DNA from: Rhodanobacter sp.
Lineage (GTDB): Bacteria > Pseudomonadota > Gammaproteobacteria > Xanthomonadales > Rhodanobacteraceae
Direction: 5' to 3'
NCBI GenBank assembly: GCA_004298505.1
Contig: SCRO01000091.1
Coordinates: forward strand, 1-33,240
DNA length: 33,240 bases
Positions 1-8,711 of the stretch are shown here, piece after piece. Below the pieces are notes generated by a model. That model made no database searches. It was not told the origin of the DNA and saw nothing but the letters and a program-made list of their open reading frames with translations. Each line of letters starts with the position of its first letter. The stretch's first letter is position 1. The position numbers and the translations under genes are program-made.

Positions 1-371
1 TCGATCCGGCGGAACAGCGCAGCGATGCGCGCGGCCAGCTGGTGCAGGCTGGTGTCCTTGCTCAGGTAGTCGTCGGCACCCAGGCGCAGGCCGGAGATCA
101 CGTCGAAATCCGAATCGCGCGCGGTGAGGAAGATCAGCGGCAGCGTGGCCGACTTGGCGCGCAGTTCGCGACACAGATCGAAGCCGCCTTCCGGCTCATC
201 GCCCAGGCCGATGTCGATGATCACCAGCTCCGGCAGCCTCATCGCGAACGCACTGGAGGCCTGCTGGCGCGAGGCATAACCGCGGGCGTCATAGCCGAAG
301 CGGTTGAGCGCCTCGACGTAGTTGGCGCGGATCAACGGTTCGTCTTCGACGATGGCAATACTGCGGCCCAT
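1..371 (-). CDS. OmpR/PhoB-type response regulator, N-terminal part (runs off the window)
   Basis: The first 123 residues of a response regulator begin at the ATG at 371 and read off the left edge, so only the receiver domain is present. It starts MGRSIAIVEDEPLIRANY. The acidic pair E9/D10, phospho-acceptor D53 (in VIIDIGLGDE), T83 (FLTAR) and K105 (YLSKD) are all in place, so the domain should be phosphorylated by a histidine kinase. The stretches IDIGLGDE, GGFDLCRELR and LTARDSDFD resemble, from memory, the regulator of the proteobacterial dedicated sortase system (PdsR). If so, a kinase and a sortase gene should lie to the left; this cannot be seen here. A generic OmpR-class regulator is the alternative. 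The output domain is missing from the window. Confidence 0.88.
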   Translation of the reverse strand, partial: MGRSIAIVEDEPLIRANYVEALNRFGYDARGYASRQQASSAFAMRLPELVIIDIGLGDEPEGGFDLCRELRAKSATLPLIFLTARDSDFDVISGLRLGADDYLSKDTSLHQLAARIAALFRRI

Positions 372-547
372 GGCGCACTCCTGAGGAATGGTTGCAGCGT
401 GCTATGCGCGCCGCGCCGGCGCAAGTCGCCGAGCGTCACTGTCAGCGTTTCGCCACATGCCAGCGGCAAATCGCCCGCGTTGCGCCGTCGCTTGCGCCGC
501 GAACGGCGCTTTGATGGCACCCAAGTTTCCCCACCACGAGAGCAACC

Positions 548-664
548 ATGAAACCCGACTCCAGCCAGCATGATCCGAACGCCGAACTGCGCAGCTTCGA
601 GCCGCTGCGCGTCAGCCTGGCGCTGGGCGCGCTGCTGCTGGGCCTGCTGCTCGGCATCCACTGA
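548..664 (+). CDS. small single-pass membrane protein (38 aa)
   Basis: A 38-residue reading frame runs from the ATG at 548 to the TGA at 662-664. The first 20 residues are polar and acidic (MKPDSSQHDPNAELRSFEPL). They are followed by a leucine/alanine-rich hydrophobic segment, about residues 21-37, that ends almost at the C-terminus, so a tail-anchored inner-membrane peptide is likely. A modest purine stretch (GAGAG) lies about 8 nt before the start. The gene is divergent from the response regulator at 371. No family is recognised. Support is the clear amphipathic layout and plausible start, not homology. Confidence 0.5.
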   Translation: MKPDSSQHDPNAELRSFEPLRVSLALGALLLGLLLGIH

Positions 665-689
665 GGAGATCGTCACGTCCAGATACCTC

Positions 690-862
690 CATGTTTCATC
701 GAGTTTCAAGCCGTTTGCCGTGGAAGGCGCTCGCACGCCCGTCGCGAAAGGAATCGCGTCGGGCGCGGGCCAGGAGGAGCCCGATCCTGAGTGGCAACCG
801 CTGTAACCCCGTCCCGTCCGACATGGTGGTTCATTTCCCCTCGCTTGCGAGGGGATTTTTTT
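690..862 (+). ncRNA. candidate RsmA/CsrA-titrating small RNA
   Basis: This non-coding stretch folds into consecutive hairpins that present GGA in their loops. A short hairpin at 717-728 has loop GTGGAA. A strong 11-bp hairpin with one T-T mismatch at 737-747/754-764 has hexaloop AAGGAA, which fits the ANGGAN pattern bound by CsrA/RsmA. A 5-bp hairpin at 766-770/779-783 has loop CAGGAGGA. A further hairpin without GGA lies at 790-802, and the series ends in a terminator at 837-862. This layout is known from CsrB/RsmY/RsmZ-type RNAs that sequester the translational regulator. The 5' end and promoter were not identified. The region could instead be the 3' UTR of the small gene at 548-664. Confidence 0.4.
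837..862 (+). terminator. rho-independent terminator
   Basis: CCCCTCGC at 837-844 pairs perfectly with GCGAGGGG at 847-854 and is followed by A and a run of seven T. The T-run is on the plus strand only, so it ends a rightward transcript: the candidate small RNA and/or the 548-664 gene. Confidence 0.85.
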
Positions 863-1037
863 GCCTGTCGCCCGTGCCGCCGGGACCGCCCGCGTTTCGT
901 CATGAATCGGCTGCGTCTTGACGCCGGCGCGTCTGCGCTCGGGCCGCAGCGCGTGAGGCAATGCAGTCGTGCCATCGACAATCAAAGGAAGGACTCACCA
1001 TGCAAGCATCACAACCACGTTCTCCGGGCAAACAGCA

Positions 1038-1295
1038 ATGAACGGCCAACGATTCGGGCACTGGCTGACGTTCGCCACCCTGATGTTCGCCGCCGGGCTG
1101 GGACTCGATGGCGTCTGGATCCGCGCGTGGGCGGCGTTGGCGCAGCTGCGGCTCAGGTGGGCACGGGCCCGAACCGATCACCCCGCCCACGGCGGCAACC
1201 GCGGCGGCCAAGTCGTCTGCCGCCACGCTATCGACAGCATGGATGGATCGTGGATGGTTGCTTGCCACGCAATCGGTGCGCTCGCACCAGGCTGA
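1038..1295 (+). CDS. hypothetical protein, one N-terminal membrane segment (doubtful)
   Basis: The frame from the ATG at 1038 encodes 85 residues. A hydrophobic stretch at about residues 9-37 (WLTFATLMFAAGLGLDGVW and onward) is followed by an arginine-rich, low-complexity tail. The tail looks like chance high-GC coding, so the true product may be shorter or absent. Just upstream, a 13-codon frame starts at 1000 behind a good ribosome site (AAGGAAGGA) and ends at 1039 in an ATGA overlap with this start. That is the usual arrangement for coupled translation, or the trace of a frameshift in a longer gene. No family is recognised. Confidence 0.25.
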   Translation: MNGQRFGHWLTFATLMFAAGLGLDGVWIRAWAALAQLRLRWARARTDHPAHGGNRGGQVVCRHAIDSMDGSWMVACHAIGALAPG

Positions 1296-1401
1296 CCGTC
1301 GCGCTACCCGGTTCAGGCGCGCCGCACGAGTCTGAACATGATCGCCAGCGGGTCACCGGCAAACGCGGGAACCATTTTCGATTGGCCCGGTCAGACTTGG
1401 T

Positions 1402-1559
1402 GATTGGCGAACGTTCCCCCTAGCCGTGGAACGTGCCGATGCGGAGGTTTCCTCTCCCTCTGGATCGTTCGCATCGGCACGCGCCAATCCATAGTGTTTC
1501 CTCTCACGTCTCCGACGACGTTTACCCCGGCGCTGCGGTGAGCCGCGCCGGGGTTTTTT
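1402..1559 (+). ncRNA. candidate structured RNA with a three-way junction and terminator
   Basis: Complementary segments nest as in a folded RNA. GATTGGCG (1402-1409) pairs with CGCCAATC (1482-1489) as a closing stem. Inside it, ACGTTCC (1411-1417) pairs with GGAACGT (1428-1434), and GCCGATGCG (1435-1443) pairs with CGCATCGGC (1470-1478). The third arm can extend to 12 perfect base pairs (1432-1443/1470-1481) if it borrows from the second. Then come a small hairpin ACGTC/GACGT (1506-1521) and a terminator (1525-1559). The next gene, rpe, points the other way, so this is not a leader for a downstream gene in the window. It matches no RNA class I can name; 6S, tmRNA and SRP RNA signatures are absent. 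Confidence 0.5.
1525..1559 (+). terminator. rho-independent terminator
   Basis: CCCCGGCGC (1525-1533) pairs perfectly with GCGCCGGGG (1545-1553), followed by six T. The T-run is on the plus strand, so it ends a rightward transcript (the structured RNA before it) and does not serve rpe, which is on the minus strand. Confidence 0.85.
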
Positions 1560-1621
1560 GTGCGTGGCGTTTCGATACGACGACGATCAGCGAATCGCCT
1601 CGCGTTTGGCGGCGGACATCC

Positions 1622-2290
1622 TCAACCGATCGCCTTGCGCATGGCGGTGATCTCGGCCCGGTAATCGCTGGCGTGGAAGATCGCCGAGCCGGCCACGAAG
1701 GTGTCGGCGCCGGCGGCCGCGATCGCGCCGATGTTCTGCGCGGTGACGCCGCCATCCACTTCCAGACGGATCGCGCGGCCGCTGGCCTCGATCCGCGCGC
1801 GCGCCTGGCGCAGCTTGTCCAGCGTCCCGGGAATGAACTGCTGCCCGCCGAAACCCGGATTCACCGACATGACCAGGATCAGGTCCAGCTTGTCCATGAC
1901 ATAGTCCAGATGATCCAGCGGCGTGGCGGGATTGAACACCAGTCCCGCCTGGCAACCGGATTCCCTGATCAGGCCTAGCGTGCGGTCGATGTGCTCGCTG
2001 GCCTCGGGATGGAAAGTGATCAGGCTGGCGCCGGCCTTGGCGAAGTCCGGCACGATGCGGTCGACCGGCTTGATCATCAGGTGCACGTCGATCGGCGCGC
2101 TGATACCGTAGCCGCGCAGCGATTTCAGCACCATCGGGCCGATCGTGAGGTTCGGCACGTAATGGTTGTCCATCACGTCGAAATGCACCCAGTCGGCACC
2201 GGCAGCCAGCGCCGCGGCGGTGTCATCGCCAAGGCGCGCGAAATCCGCGGCGAGGATGGACGGGGCGATGATGGGGATTTGCTTGGGCAT
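1622..2290 (-). CDS. rpe: ribulose-phosphate 3-epimerase
   Basis: The 222-residue product is full length for this TIM-barrel enzyme, which interconverts ribulose 5-phosphate and xylulose 5-phosphate in the pentose phosphate pathway in the cytoplasm. The N-terminal [15 protein letters not shown] is the family signature. Metal and catalytic residues are visible: H36 and D38 in VHFDVMD, H70 in VHLMIKP, and D179 in LEVDGGV, which acts as the second catalytic acid/base. [13 protein letters not shown] (about 142-154) is the phosphate-binding loop region. It lies downstream of djlA on the same strand, separated from it by a REP palindrome. Confidence 0.98.
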   Translation of the reverse strand: MPKQIPIIAPSILAADFARLGDDTAAALAAGADWVHFDVMDNHYVPNLTIGPMVLKSLRGYGISAPIDVHLMIKPVDRIVPDFAKAGASLITFHPEASEHIDRTLGLIRESGCQAGLVFNPATPLDHLDYVMDKLDLILVMSVNPGFGGQQFIPGTLDKLRQARARIEASGRAIRLEVDGGVTAQNIGAIAAAGADTFVAGSAIFHASDYRAEITAMRKAIG

Positions 2291-2329
2291 GGTGGTTACC
2301 GGCCAGGTCGAAGATGGCTGGCGTCTATT

Positions 2330-2417
2330 GTAGGAGCCCGCTGGCGGGCGATGCAGTTGATTTTGGTCTTTTGTACGCGCATCACAGCAACAGCATCGCC
2401 CGCGAGCGGGCTCCTAC
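2330..2417. repeat. REP-type palindromic element pair
   Basis: GTAGGAGCCCGCTGGCGGGC followed by GATGC (2330-2354) is repeated in inverted orientation as GCATCGCCC-GCGAGCGGGCTCCTAC (2393-2417), with 38 bases between. Each arm is itself a short hairpin (GCCCGC/GCGGGC). This is the form of REP/BIME elements common in Xanthomonadales and Pseudomonas intergenic spaces. It sits just after the djlA stop and before rpe, where it may act as a transcript-end stabiliser or attenuator. Confidence 0.85.
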
Positions 2418-2422
2418 GGTTT

Positions 2423-3232
2423 TTATTTGAAGCCGCGCGCTTCCTTGATGCGGTCGTAGGCGGCGTTGATCTCGCTGGCGCGCGATTCGGCGCGCTTGCG
2501 CATGTCGTCGGGCAGGTCGCCGAGGCGATCGGGGTGATGTTCGGAAATCAGCTTGCGATAGGCGCGCTTGATCACGCGCTCGTCGGCGTTGCGATCGATG
2601 CCCAGCACGGCGTAAGGGTCCGGCCCCTGCGGCGCGCGTTGCGGCGGCACATAACCACCACCGGTGTTCCAGGCGCGGCCATGGCTGCGCTGGCCGGCGC
2701 CGGTGTTCCAGCCATAACCCTTCATCGCCATCAGCGCCATCAGCTCCATGTCGCTGACCCGCAGCGCGAAGGCCAGCTGGTGCAGGATCGACATCTTCTC
2801 CGGGCCGGGGTTGCCTTCGGCCAGCACCGTCTCGATCACGACATCGATCACCGGAAAGGCATGGTCGCGGCGCATGCCGACCCAGTTGCGCAGCTCGGCG
2901 ATCGTGCGCGTGACATCGAATTCCGGTTGCTTGCCGACGTTGAAGCTGGCCACGGCCTGCTTGCGTTGTTCGGCGCCAAGATTCATCCGCGTCATCAGGC
3001 GTTCGACCACCGCGATTTCCGCCTCCGACACGCGCCCGTCGGACTTCGCCACCGCGCCGAGCAGGGTGAACAGCGGCCCGACATAGCCGCCGGCTTCGGG
3101 CGTGGCCTGCTTGCGCTGGCTGTGGCGCAGGTTGTCGAAGATGAAGCCGATCACGCCACCGACCACGGCGCCCGGCCCGCGCCCGATCAGCAGGCCGAAC
3201 AGCGCGAACCAGATCGTGTAGGTGAAGCTCAT
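2423..3232 (-). CDS. djlA: DjlA-type membrane co-chaperone (TerB-like + J domain)
   Basis: The 269-residue product has the full DjlA plan. An N-terminal glycine-rich membrane segment (about residues 5-33, ending in GGVIGFIFDNL) is followed by a TerB-like helical domain (about 52-170, LFTLLGAVAKSDGRVSEAE), a glycine/proline linker (about 175-200) and a C-terminal J domain (about 205-269). The J domain carries the HPD tripeptide at 233-235, which is needed to stimulate the ATPase of DnaK. The protein is anchored in the inner membrane with the J domain in the cytoplasm. Its ATG overlaps the stop of the upstream cytochrome gene (ATGA), so the two are probably translationally coupled. Confidence 0.95.
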   Translation of the reverse strand: MSFTYTIWFALFGLLIGRGPGAVVGGVIGFIFDNLRHSQRKQATPEAGGYVGPLFTLLGAVAKSDGRVSEAEIAVVERLMTRMNLGAEQRKQAVASFNVGKQPEFDVTRTIAELRNWVGMRRDHAFPVIDVVIETVLAEGNPGPEKMSILHQLAFALRVSDMELMALMAMKGYGWNTGAGQRSHGRAWNTGGGYVPPQRAPQGPDPYAVLGIDRNADERVIKRAYRKLISEHHPDRLGDLPDDMRKRAESRASEINAAYDRIKEARGFK

Positions 3233-3540
3233 CGACGCACCTGCGCTTGCGGCACCTGCACGCTGTACCAGCGTGCCAGCGCATCGAGCTCGGCGTCATT
3301 GAGGGGGCCGATCGCGGTGCGCATCACCGCCACGTTGCGGCGACCGTCACGGTATTGCTGCAACGCGTTGCGCAGGTAATCCAGTTGCTGCCCGGCCAGG
3401 TTCGGTACGCCAGGCATGCTGGCGTGGCCGGTCTCGCCATGGCAGGCCGCGCACAGCCCCAACCGCCCCGGTTTGGCCGGGGCCTGGGCAAAACTGGGCA
3501 GGGCGGCGAGGGAGAGCGCCGCGATCAGGAGTATTCGCAT
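3229..3540 (-). CDS. small periplasmic class I cytochrome c
   Basis: The 103-residue product begins with a typical signal peptide (MRILLIAALSLAALPSFAQA, likely cut after residue 20). One haem c site follows, CAACH, with cysteines at 30 and 33 and proximal H34. A methionine further on (M73 in VAVMRTAI) is a candidate distal ligand. The mature part of about 83 residues is the size of a single cytochrome c domain of the c4/c5 type, so a role in periplasmic electron transfer is likely; the partner is unknown. The ATG at 3540 was chosen because it starts the signal peptide, although the frame is open further upstream. Its stop overlaps the djlA start. Confidence 0.9.
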   Translation of the reverse strand: MRILLIAALSLAALPSFAQAPAKPGRLGLCAACHGETGHASMPGVPNLAGQQLDYLRNALQQYRDGRRNVAVMRTAIGPLNDAELDALARWYSVQVPQAQVRR

Positions 3541-3647
3541 CGGCAACACATGGGGCCAAAGGTCATCAATTCTAGCAGCGCACCGGGAATCCCTGGCACG
3601 GCAGCGGTTAGAATGGGCGCTTCGCCCACCACGTGGAACCCGCTGCC

Positions 3648-4544
3648 GTGCCCACCACCCTGCCGCAATCGAACCTTCCCGGACTCGAACTGGTCCACCG
3701 CGGCAAGGTGCGCGATGTCTATGCGTTGCCCGAGGACCGGTTGCTGATGGTGGCCACCGATCGCCTGTCGGCATTCGACGTGGTAATGCCGAACCCGATC
3801 CCCGGCAAGGGCGAGATGCTGACCCAGATCTCCAACTTCTGGTTCGGCAAGACGGCGCACCTGGTCCCCAACCATCTGCTTGACGTGCCGCTGGCCAAGG
3901 TGCTGCCGCCGGGCACCGACCTCAAGCTGTACGAAAAGCGCACGGTGGTGACGCGGCGACTGAAGCCGGTACCGGTGGAAGCGATCGTCCGCGGCTACCT
4001 GGTCGGTTCGGGCTGGAAGGATTACCAGGCCACCGGTTCGCTGTGCGGCATCGCCCTGCCCGCCGGGCTGCAACAGGCGCAGAAGTTGCCCGCGCCGATT
4101 TTCACCCCCTCGACCAAGGCCGCCGTCGGCGAGCATGACCAGAATGTCGGCTTCGACACCGTCATCGACGCGGTCGGCAGCGAGCTGGCCAACCAGGTAC
4201 GCGATGCCACCCTGGCGATCTACCAGTGGGCAGCCGCCTATGCGACCGAACGCGGCATCATCATCGCCGACACCAAGCTCGAATTCGGCACCGATGCGGA
4301 CGGCAAGCTGTACGTGATGGATGAGATGCTGACGCCGGATTCCTCGCGTTTCTGGCCGGCCGACGAGTACCGCACCGGCATCAGCCCGCCCAGCTACGAC
4401 AAGCAGTTCGTGCGCGACTGGCTGGAGACGCAGGACTGGAACAAGACCGCGCCCGGCCCGGTGATTCCGGGCCAGGTGATCGCCCGCACCGCCGCCAAGT
4501 ATGCCGAGGCGCTGCAGCGATTGGCCGGCATCCGGCTCGACTGA
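3648..4544 (+). CDS. purC: phosphoribosylaminoimidazole-succinocarboxamide synthase (SAICAR synthase)
   Basis: This enzyme joins CAIR and aspartate with ATP in purine biosynthesis. The 298-residue product has the N-terminal HRGKVRDVY motif, the DRLSAFD nucleotide-site motif, the [19 protein letters not shown] signature (about 109-127), TKLEFG and [10 protein letters not shown]. It is full length for the proteobacterial single-domain form. The GTG at 3648 is chosen because xanthomonad PurC proteins begin MPTTL; an in-frame GTG at 3633 would add five residues. No in-frame ATG is available. It is divergent from the cytochrome c gene. Confidence 0.97.
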   Translation: MPTTLPQSNLPGLELVHRGKVRDVYALPEDRLLMVATDRLSAFDVVMPNPIPGKGEMLTQISNFWFGKTAHLVPNHLLDVPLAKVLPPGTDLKLYEKRTVVTRRLKPVPVEAIVRGYLVGSGWKDYQATGSLCGIALPAGLQQAQKLPAPIFTPSTKAAVGEHDQNVGFDTVIDAVGSELANQVRDATLAIYQWAAAYATERGIIIADTKLEFGTDADGKLYVMDEMLTPDSSRFWPADEYRTGISPPSYDKQFVRDWLETQDWNKTAPGPVIPGQVIARTAAKYAEALQRLAGIRLD

Positions 4545-4565
4545 ACCTCCGAAGGACAAGTGTCG

Positions 4566-5036
4566 ATGCGCAGCATGCAGGACTGGATCGACGGCTACAA
4601 CGCCGACCACCGCAATCCGACCAACCAGGTATTGCACTGGTTCTGCGTGCCGCCAATCCTGTGGTCGGTGATCGCGCTGCTGTGGACCATCCCGGTGCCG
4701 TTGTCGGTGCTGCGCCCCGGCGCGTGGGCGGTGCTGGTGATGGTGCTGGGGTTTTACTGGTACTGGCCGCGTTCGCACCGACTGGCGGTCGGCCTGCTGA
4801 GCGTGTTCGCTGCGCTCGGCCTGTTCACCAACTTCCTGTACGATCGACTCGGTGCCGCGCCACTGGGTTATTTCGCGGTCGGTGTGTTCGTGGTGGCATG
4901 GATTGGCCAGTTCATCGGGCACAAGGTCGAGGGGCGCAAGCCCAGCTTTCTCACCGATCTTTCCTATCTGCTGATCGGCCCGGCGTGGTTGCTGTCCAAG
5001 CTGCTGCGCAAACTGGGGTTCAAGCAAGTCATATGA
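4566..5036 (+). CDS. Mpo1-like (DUF962) membrane protein
   Basis: The 156-residue product matches the Mpo1/YGL010w family, whose yeast member is an iron-dependent dioxygenase of 2-hydroxy fatty acids. The N-terminal part has YNADHRNPTNQVLHWFCVPP and the C-terminal part has GHKVEGRKPSFLTDLSYLL, which together hold the conserved histidines expected to bind iron. Four hydrophobic segments lie between and after them. The ATG at 4566 has GAAGGA at a normal distance; the GTG two codons earlier is too close to it. The gene follows purC by 21 bases and overlaps the next start as ATGA, suggesting a purC-led transcript. The bacterial substrate is not known. Confidence 0.88.
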   Translation: MRSMQDWIDGYNADHRNPTNQVLHWFCVPPILWSVIALLWTIPVPLSVLRPGAWAVLVMVLGFYWYWPRSHRLAVGLLSVFAALGLFTNFLYDRLGAAPLGYFAVGVFVVAWIGQFIGHKVEGRKPSFLTDLSYLLIGPAWLLSKLLRKLGFKQVI

Positions 5037-5440
5037 CCATCGTGCTTACCGTGATCAGCACCCTGCTGTGGTGGGTGTTGTACAGCAGCATGGCTGCGCT
5101 GGTGTTGGCCCTGATCGGCTGGTCGGTATTGCGCTGGATCGAACGCTGCCCGGTGGTGTTCAACCGCGTTTATCTGGCCAGCCTGCTGTGGGCGATGAGC
5201 GGCTTGCTGCTGATCGTCGGCACGGCCGCTTATGAAGGCCACCTGCATCCGCCCTACACCGCACTGCTGAGCTCGGGGTTGCTGCGCAGCATGCTGGTGC
5301 TGGACATGCTGATCGGCGTGTTGCTGCTGTGGCGACTGGTGCCACGCATCGACGCCCGCCGCATCCGTCCCGGCAGTGCCTGCCTGGCGGTGGCGGTGAT
5401 CATGGCAATCGGCTTCGGCGTGGCCACCACGCTGGTGTGA
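5033..5440 (+). CDS. four-helix inner-membrane protein of unknown function
   Basis: The 135-residue product has four clear hydrophobic segments at about residues 2-30, 44-64, 80-102 and 111-132, with short basic loops (RWIERC, RRIRPGS). No enzyme motif is visible and no family is recognised. The ATG overlaps the stop of the Mpo1-like gene (ATGA), so the two are likely translated together and may act on the same membrane process. The frame is open further upstream, but that part overlaps the Mpo1-like gene in a frame without membrane-protein character. Confidence 0.75.
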   Translation: MTIVLTVISTLLWWVLYSSMAALVLALIGWSVLRWIERCPVVFNRVYLASLLWAMSGLLLIVGTAAYEGHLHPPYTALLSSGLLRSMLVLDMLIGVLLLWRLVPRIDARRIRPGSACLAVAVIMAIGFGVATTLV

Positions 5441-5450
5441 TTGTTCCAGA

Positions 5451-5482
5451 AAAATGGCGAGGGCAGCTTGCGCCACCCTCGC
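5451..5482 (-). terminator. terminator of the SOS operon
   Basis: GCGAGGG and CCCTCGC (5457-5463/5476-5482) form a stem. On the minus strand it is followed by CCATTTTTCT. The T-run is on that strand, about 150 bases past the dnaE2 stop, so it most likely ends the lexA-imuA-imuB-dnaE2 transcript. Confidence 0.7.
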
Positions 5483-5633
5483 GATCTTGAGTTGCCGTCG
5501 TGACTTAAGTTTGCAAGCAGTGAAAGGAAACCGCTCGGTGGCAGCCCCATGCCAGCCGCTCTCCCCGGCGGTGGGCACAGCCTACCCGATTCCGGGCGCG
5601 GCGGCAGCGCTGCCACCGGTGCCAACGGAAGTC

Positions 5634-8600
5634 TCAATGAAAATCGCGCGAGCGGCTGTCCAGCGAGCCCAGCCAAGCGCTCATGTCGGTGAGGCGCCGG
5701 GCGATCAGGTGGCTCACGCCGTCGACGCATTCCCACTGCCCGTCCACACCGAGTAGGCTGGCTTCCAGATACGCGCGTCGCTGGCGTTCGGCGACATCCT
5801 TCCAGACCACCACGTTGATGAAGCCGTGCTCGTCTTCGATGGTGATGAAGGTGGTCCCGCTGGCGGTTTGCGGACGCTGGCGCTGGGTGACCAGGCCGGC
5901 GGCGCGCACCTGGCTCTGGTGCGGCTGGCCGCGCAGGCTGCGTGAGTCGGTGTAGCGCGCCGCGCGCAGCCGCGAGCGGATCAGCTTGAGCGGATGCGGA
6001 CCCAGGCTGAGCCCGGTGCGGGCGTAGTCGGCTTGCAGGTTCTCCGCCACCGACGGCGCCGGCAGCACGATGGCTTCCTCCGCCGGACTGACTCGCCCGA
6101 ACAACGGCAATTGCGGCTCGACTCCGGCCACCGCCCACTTCACCCGATGGCGATGGCCGGCCAGCCCGCGCAAGGCACCCGCCGCGGCCAGCAACTCCTG
6201 CTGGCGCCGATCGATGCCGGTGCGCGCGCACAGATCCACCACGTCGATGAAAGCGCGTGCGGCGCGCGCCGCCGAAAGCCGTTTGGCTACGTCCTGGCGC
6301 ATGCCGCGCACCTGCCGCAAGCCCAGCCGGAGCGCCGGTTGCCCGCAACCACGCGCGTCATCCTCCAGCGTGCAATCCCAGTCGCTGTGCCGCACGTCGA
6401 CCGGACGCACCGCAATGCCGTGGCGCTGCACATCCTGCACGATCTGGCTGGGCCCGTAGAAACCCATCGGCTGGGCATTCAGCAGGGCGCAGGCAAACGC
6501 CGCCGGCTCGTGGCATTTCAGCCAGCAGCTGGCGTAGACGATGCCTGCGAAACTCGCCGCGTGGCTTTCCGGAAAACCGTAGCTGCCGAAACCCTTGATC
6601 TGCTCGAACAGCCGCGCCGCGAACTCGGCGGTGTAACCGCGCTCGAGCATGCCGCGCATGATCCGCTCGCGGTGATGCTCCATGCCGCCGTGACGTTTCC
6701 ACGCGGCCATCGCACGGCGCAACTGATCGGCTTCGCCCGCGCTGTAACCGGCCGCCACGATCGCCAGCTTCATCACCTGCTCCTGGAACAACGGCACGCC
6801 CAGCGTGCGTTCGAACACCGCTTTCAGGTCCTCGGACGGATAATCCACCGGCTCCTCGCCGCGGCGCCGGCGCAGATACGGATGCACCATGTCGCCCTGG
6901 ATCGGGCCGGGCCGCACGATCGCCACCTGGATCACCAGGTCGTAGAAATTCGCTGGCCGGTGTCGCGGCAGCATCGCCATCTGCGCACGGCTTTCGATCT
7001 GGAACACGCCGAGGGTGTCGGCGCGCTGGATCATCTTGTAGGTTTCCGGATCTTCCGCGGGGAGGGTCGCCATGGAGTAATCCTGGCCGCGATGGGCGCG
7101 CAGCAGATCCAGACACCTGCGCACGCAGCTCAACATGCCCAGCGCCAGGCAATCGACCTTGAGCAACTGCATCGTGTCCAGGTCGTCCTTGTCCCACTGG
7201 ATGATGGTGCGCTCGGGCATCGCCGCGTTCTCCACCGGCACCAGCTCACTCAGCGGCGCGTCGCTGATCACGAAACCGCCCACGTGCTGGGACAGATGGC
7301 GCGGCAGGTCGAGCAGTTCGGCGGTCAGCTTGATCACCCGGCGCAGCACCGCACTGTGCGGATCGAAGCCATGCTCGCGCAGGCGCTCATCCAGTGACGT
7401 TTCGCCATCCCACCAGGCAAAGATGGCGTTGAGTTGCTCCACCTGATCCGGCGGCAGGCCCAGCGCCTTGGCCACGTCGCGCACCGCGCTCTTGCCGCGA
7501 TAGCAGATCACCGTGGCGGCCAGCGCTGCCCGCTCACGCCCGTACTTGCGGTAGATGTACTGGATCACCTCCTCGCGTCGCTCGTGCTCGAAATCCACGT
7601 CGATATCGGGCGGCTCGTTGCGCTCCTTGCTGATGAAGCGTTCCACCAGCAGGTTCATCCGCGCCGGATCCACCTCGGTGATGCCGAGCGCGAAACACAC
7701 GGCCGAGTTGGCCGCCGAGCCGCGACCCTGGCAGAGGATCTGTCGGCTACGCGCGAAGCGCACGATGTCGTGCACGGTGAGGAAGTACGCCTCGTATTGC
7801 AGTTCCCCGATCAGCACCAGCTCGTGTTCGATCTGTGCGCGCACTTTTTCCGGCACGCCATCGGGCCAGCGCCAGCACAGGCCTTGTTCGGTAAGCTCAC
7901 GCAACCAGCCGGTGGCATTGCATCCTGCCGGCACCAGTTCGGCGGGATAGCGGTAACGCAGCTCGTCCAGGCTGAACCGACAACGCGCGGCGATCGCCAC
8001 GCTTTCGCGCAACAGTGCTGCGGGATAGATCGTCGCCAACACCTCGCGCCGGCGCAGATGACGCTCGCCGTTGCGAAAGATCAGCGCGCCCGCGTCGGCC
8101 AGTGGCATGCGATGGCAGATCGCGGTCAGCGTGTTCTGCAGGGCCAGCCGCCGACGCACATGCATGTGCACGTCGCCGGCGGCGACCAGATGCAAATCCA
8201 ATTGTTGCGCCAGCATCTCCAGCTCACGCTGCCGCTGCGCATCGTCCGGTCCATGGTGCAGTTCCATCGCCAGCCATGCCCGCTCGCCGAAGGTGGTACG
8301 CAGCCAGCGGCCGTGCGCGAGATCGGGCACCCGCCCGGGCAGCCACAATGCCAGCGTGCCTGGCGCGCCTTGCGCAAGATCGGCACGGCTCAAGCGATAG
8401 GTGCCCTTGGCCGAAGCGCGGCGGCCACGGGTGATCAGCTCGCATAGCGCGGTATAGCCAGCCTTCGCCTCACACAACAGCACCAGCTTGGGCCCGTCGT
8501 CGAGCTGGAACTCGGCGCCCACGATCAGCTTCACACCGGTGGCGCGCGAAGCCTCCAGCGCGCGCACGATGCCGGCCAGCGAACATTCGTCGGTGATCGC

Positions 8601-8711
8601 CAACGCGCTGTAGCCACAAGACTTCGCCCGCTCGAACAACTCGCGCGCACTGGACGCACCGCGTCCGAACGAGAACGCCGACAGGCAGTGCAGCTCGGCA
8701 TACGCGTTCAT
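5634..8711 (-). CDS. dnaE2: error-prone DNA polymerase DnaE2 (ImuC)
   Basis: The 1025-residue product is a C-family polymerase alpha subunit of the damage-inducible type. It has an N-terminal PHP domain (from [11 protein letters not shown], residues 5-15, through ITDECSLAG). The polymerase core follows with the catalytic motif PDIDVDF at 368-374, where D371 and D373 are the metal ligands. Further on are helix-hairpin-helix and OB-fold regions (near the end, [16 protein letters not shown]). With ImuA and ImuB it forms a translesion mutasome that copies past lesions at the cost of mutations. The ATG at 8711 overlaps the imuB stop as ATGA, and the protein begins MNAYAELHC as expected. The longer upstream frame is rejected. 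Confidence 0.98.
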   Translation of the reverse strand: MNAYAELHCLSAFSFGRGASSARELFERAKSCGYSALAITDECSLAGIVRALEASRATGVKLIVGAEFQLDDGPKLVLLCEAKAGYTALCELITRGRRASAKGTYRLSRADLAQGAPGTLALWLPGRVPDLAHGRWLRTTFGERAWLAMELHHGPDDAQRQRELEMLAQQLDLHLVAAGDVHMHVRRRLALQNTLTAICHRMPLADAGALIFRNGERHLRRREVLATIYPAALLRESVAIAARCRFSLDELRYRYPAELVPAGCNATGWLRELTEQGLCWRWPDGVPEKVRAQIEHELVLIGELQYEAYFLTVHDIVRFARSRQILCQGRGSAANSAVCFALGITEVDPARMNLLVERFISKERNEPPDIDVDFEHERREEVIQYIYRKYGRERAALAATVICYRGKSAVRDVAKALGLPPDQVEQLNAIFAWWDGETSLDERLREHGFDPHSAVLRRVIKLTAELLDLPRHLSQHVGGFVISDAPLSELVPVENAAMPERTIIQWDKDDLDTMQLLKVDCLALGMLSCVRRCLDLLRAHRGQDYSMATLPAEDPETYKMIQRADTLGVFQIESRAQMAMLPRHRPANFYDLVIQVAIVRPGPIQGDMVHPYLRRRRGEEPVDYPSEDLKAVFERTLGVPLFQEQVMKLAIVAAGYSAGEADQLRRAMAAWKRHGGMEHHRERIMRGMLERGYTAEFAARLFEQIKGFGSYGFPESHAASFAGIVYASCWLKCHEPAAFACALLNAQPMGFYGPSQIVQDVQRHGIAVRPVDVRHSDWDCTLEDDARGCGQPALRLGLRQVRGMRQDVAKRLSAARAARAFIDVVDLCARTGIDRRQQELLAAAGALRGLAGHRHRVKWAVAGVEPQLPLFGRVSPAEEAIVLPAPSVAENLQADYARTGLSLGPHPLKLIRSRLRAARYTDSRSLRGQPHQSQVRAAGLVTQRQRPQTASGTTFITIEDEHGFINVVVWKDVAERQRRAYLEASLLGVDGQWECVDGVSHLIARRLTDMSAWLGSLDSRSRDFH

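Noticed and set aside
1402-1559. Hammerhead ribozyme or known riboswitch
   Set aside because: The three-way junction lacks CUGAUGA and GAAA core bases, and no gene follows on the same strand.
1991-3379. A 462-codon open frame on the plus strand across rpe and djlA
   Set aside because: It crosses two clear genes and a REP palindrome on the other strand and has no recognisable domain.
3525-5027. A 500-codon minus-strand frame opposite purC and the Mpo1-like gene
   Set aside because: It is a low-complexity Gln/Arg/His shadow; the plus-strand genes carry full family signatures.
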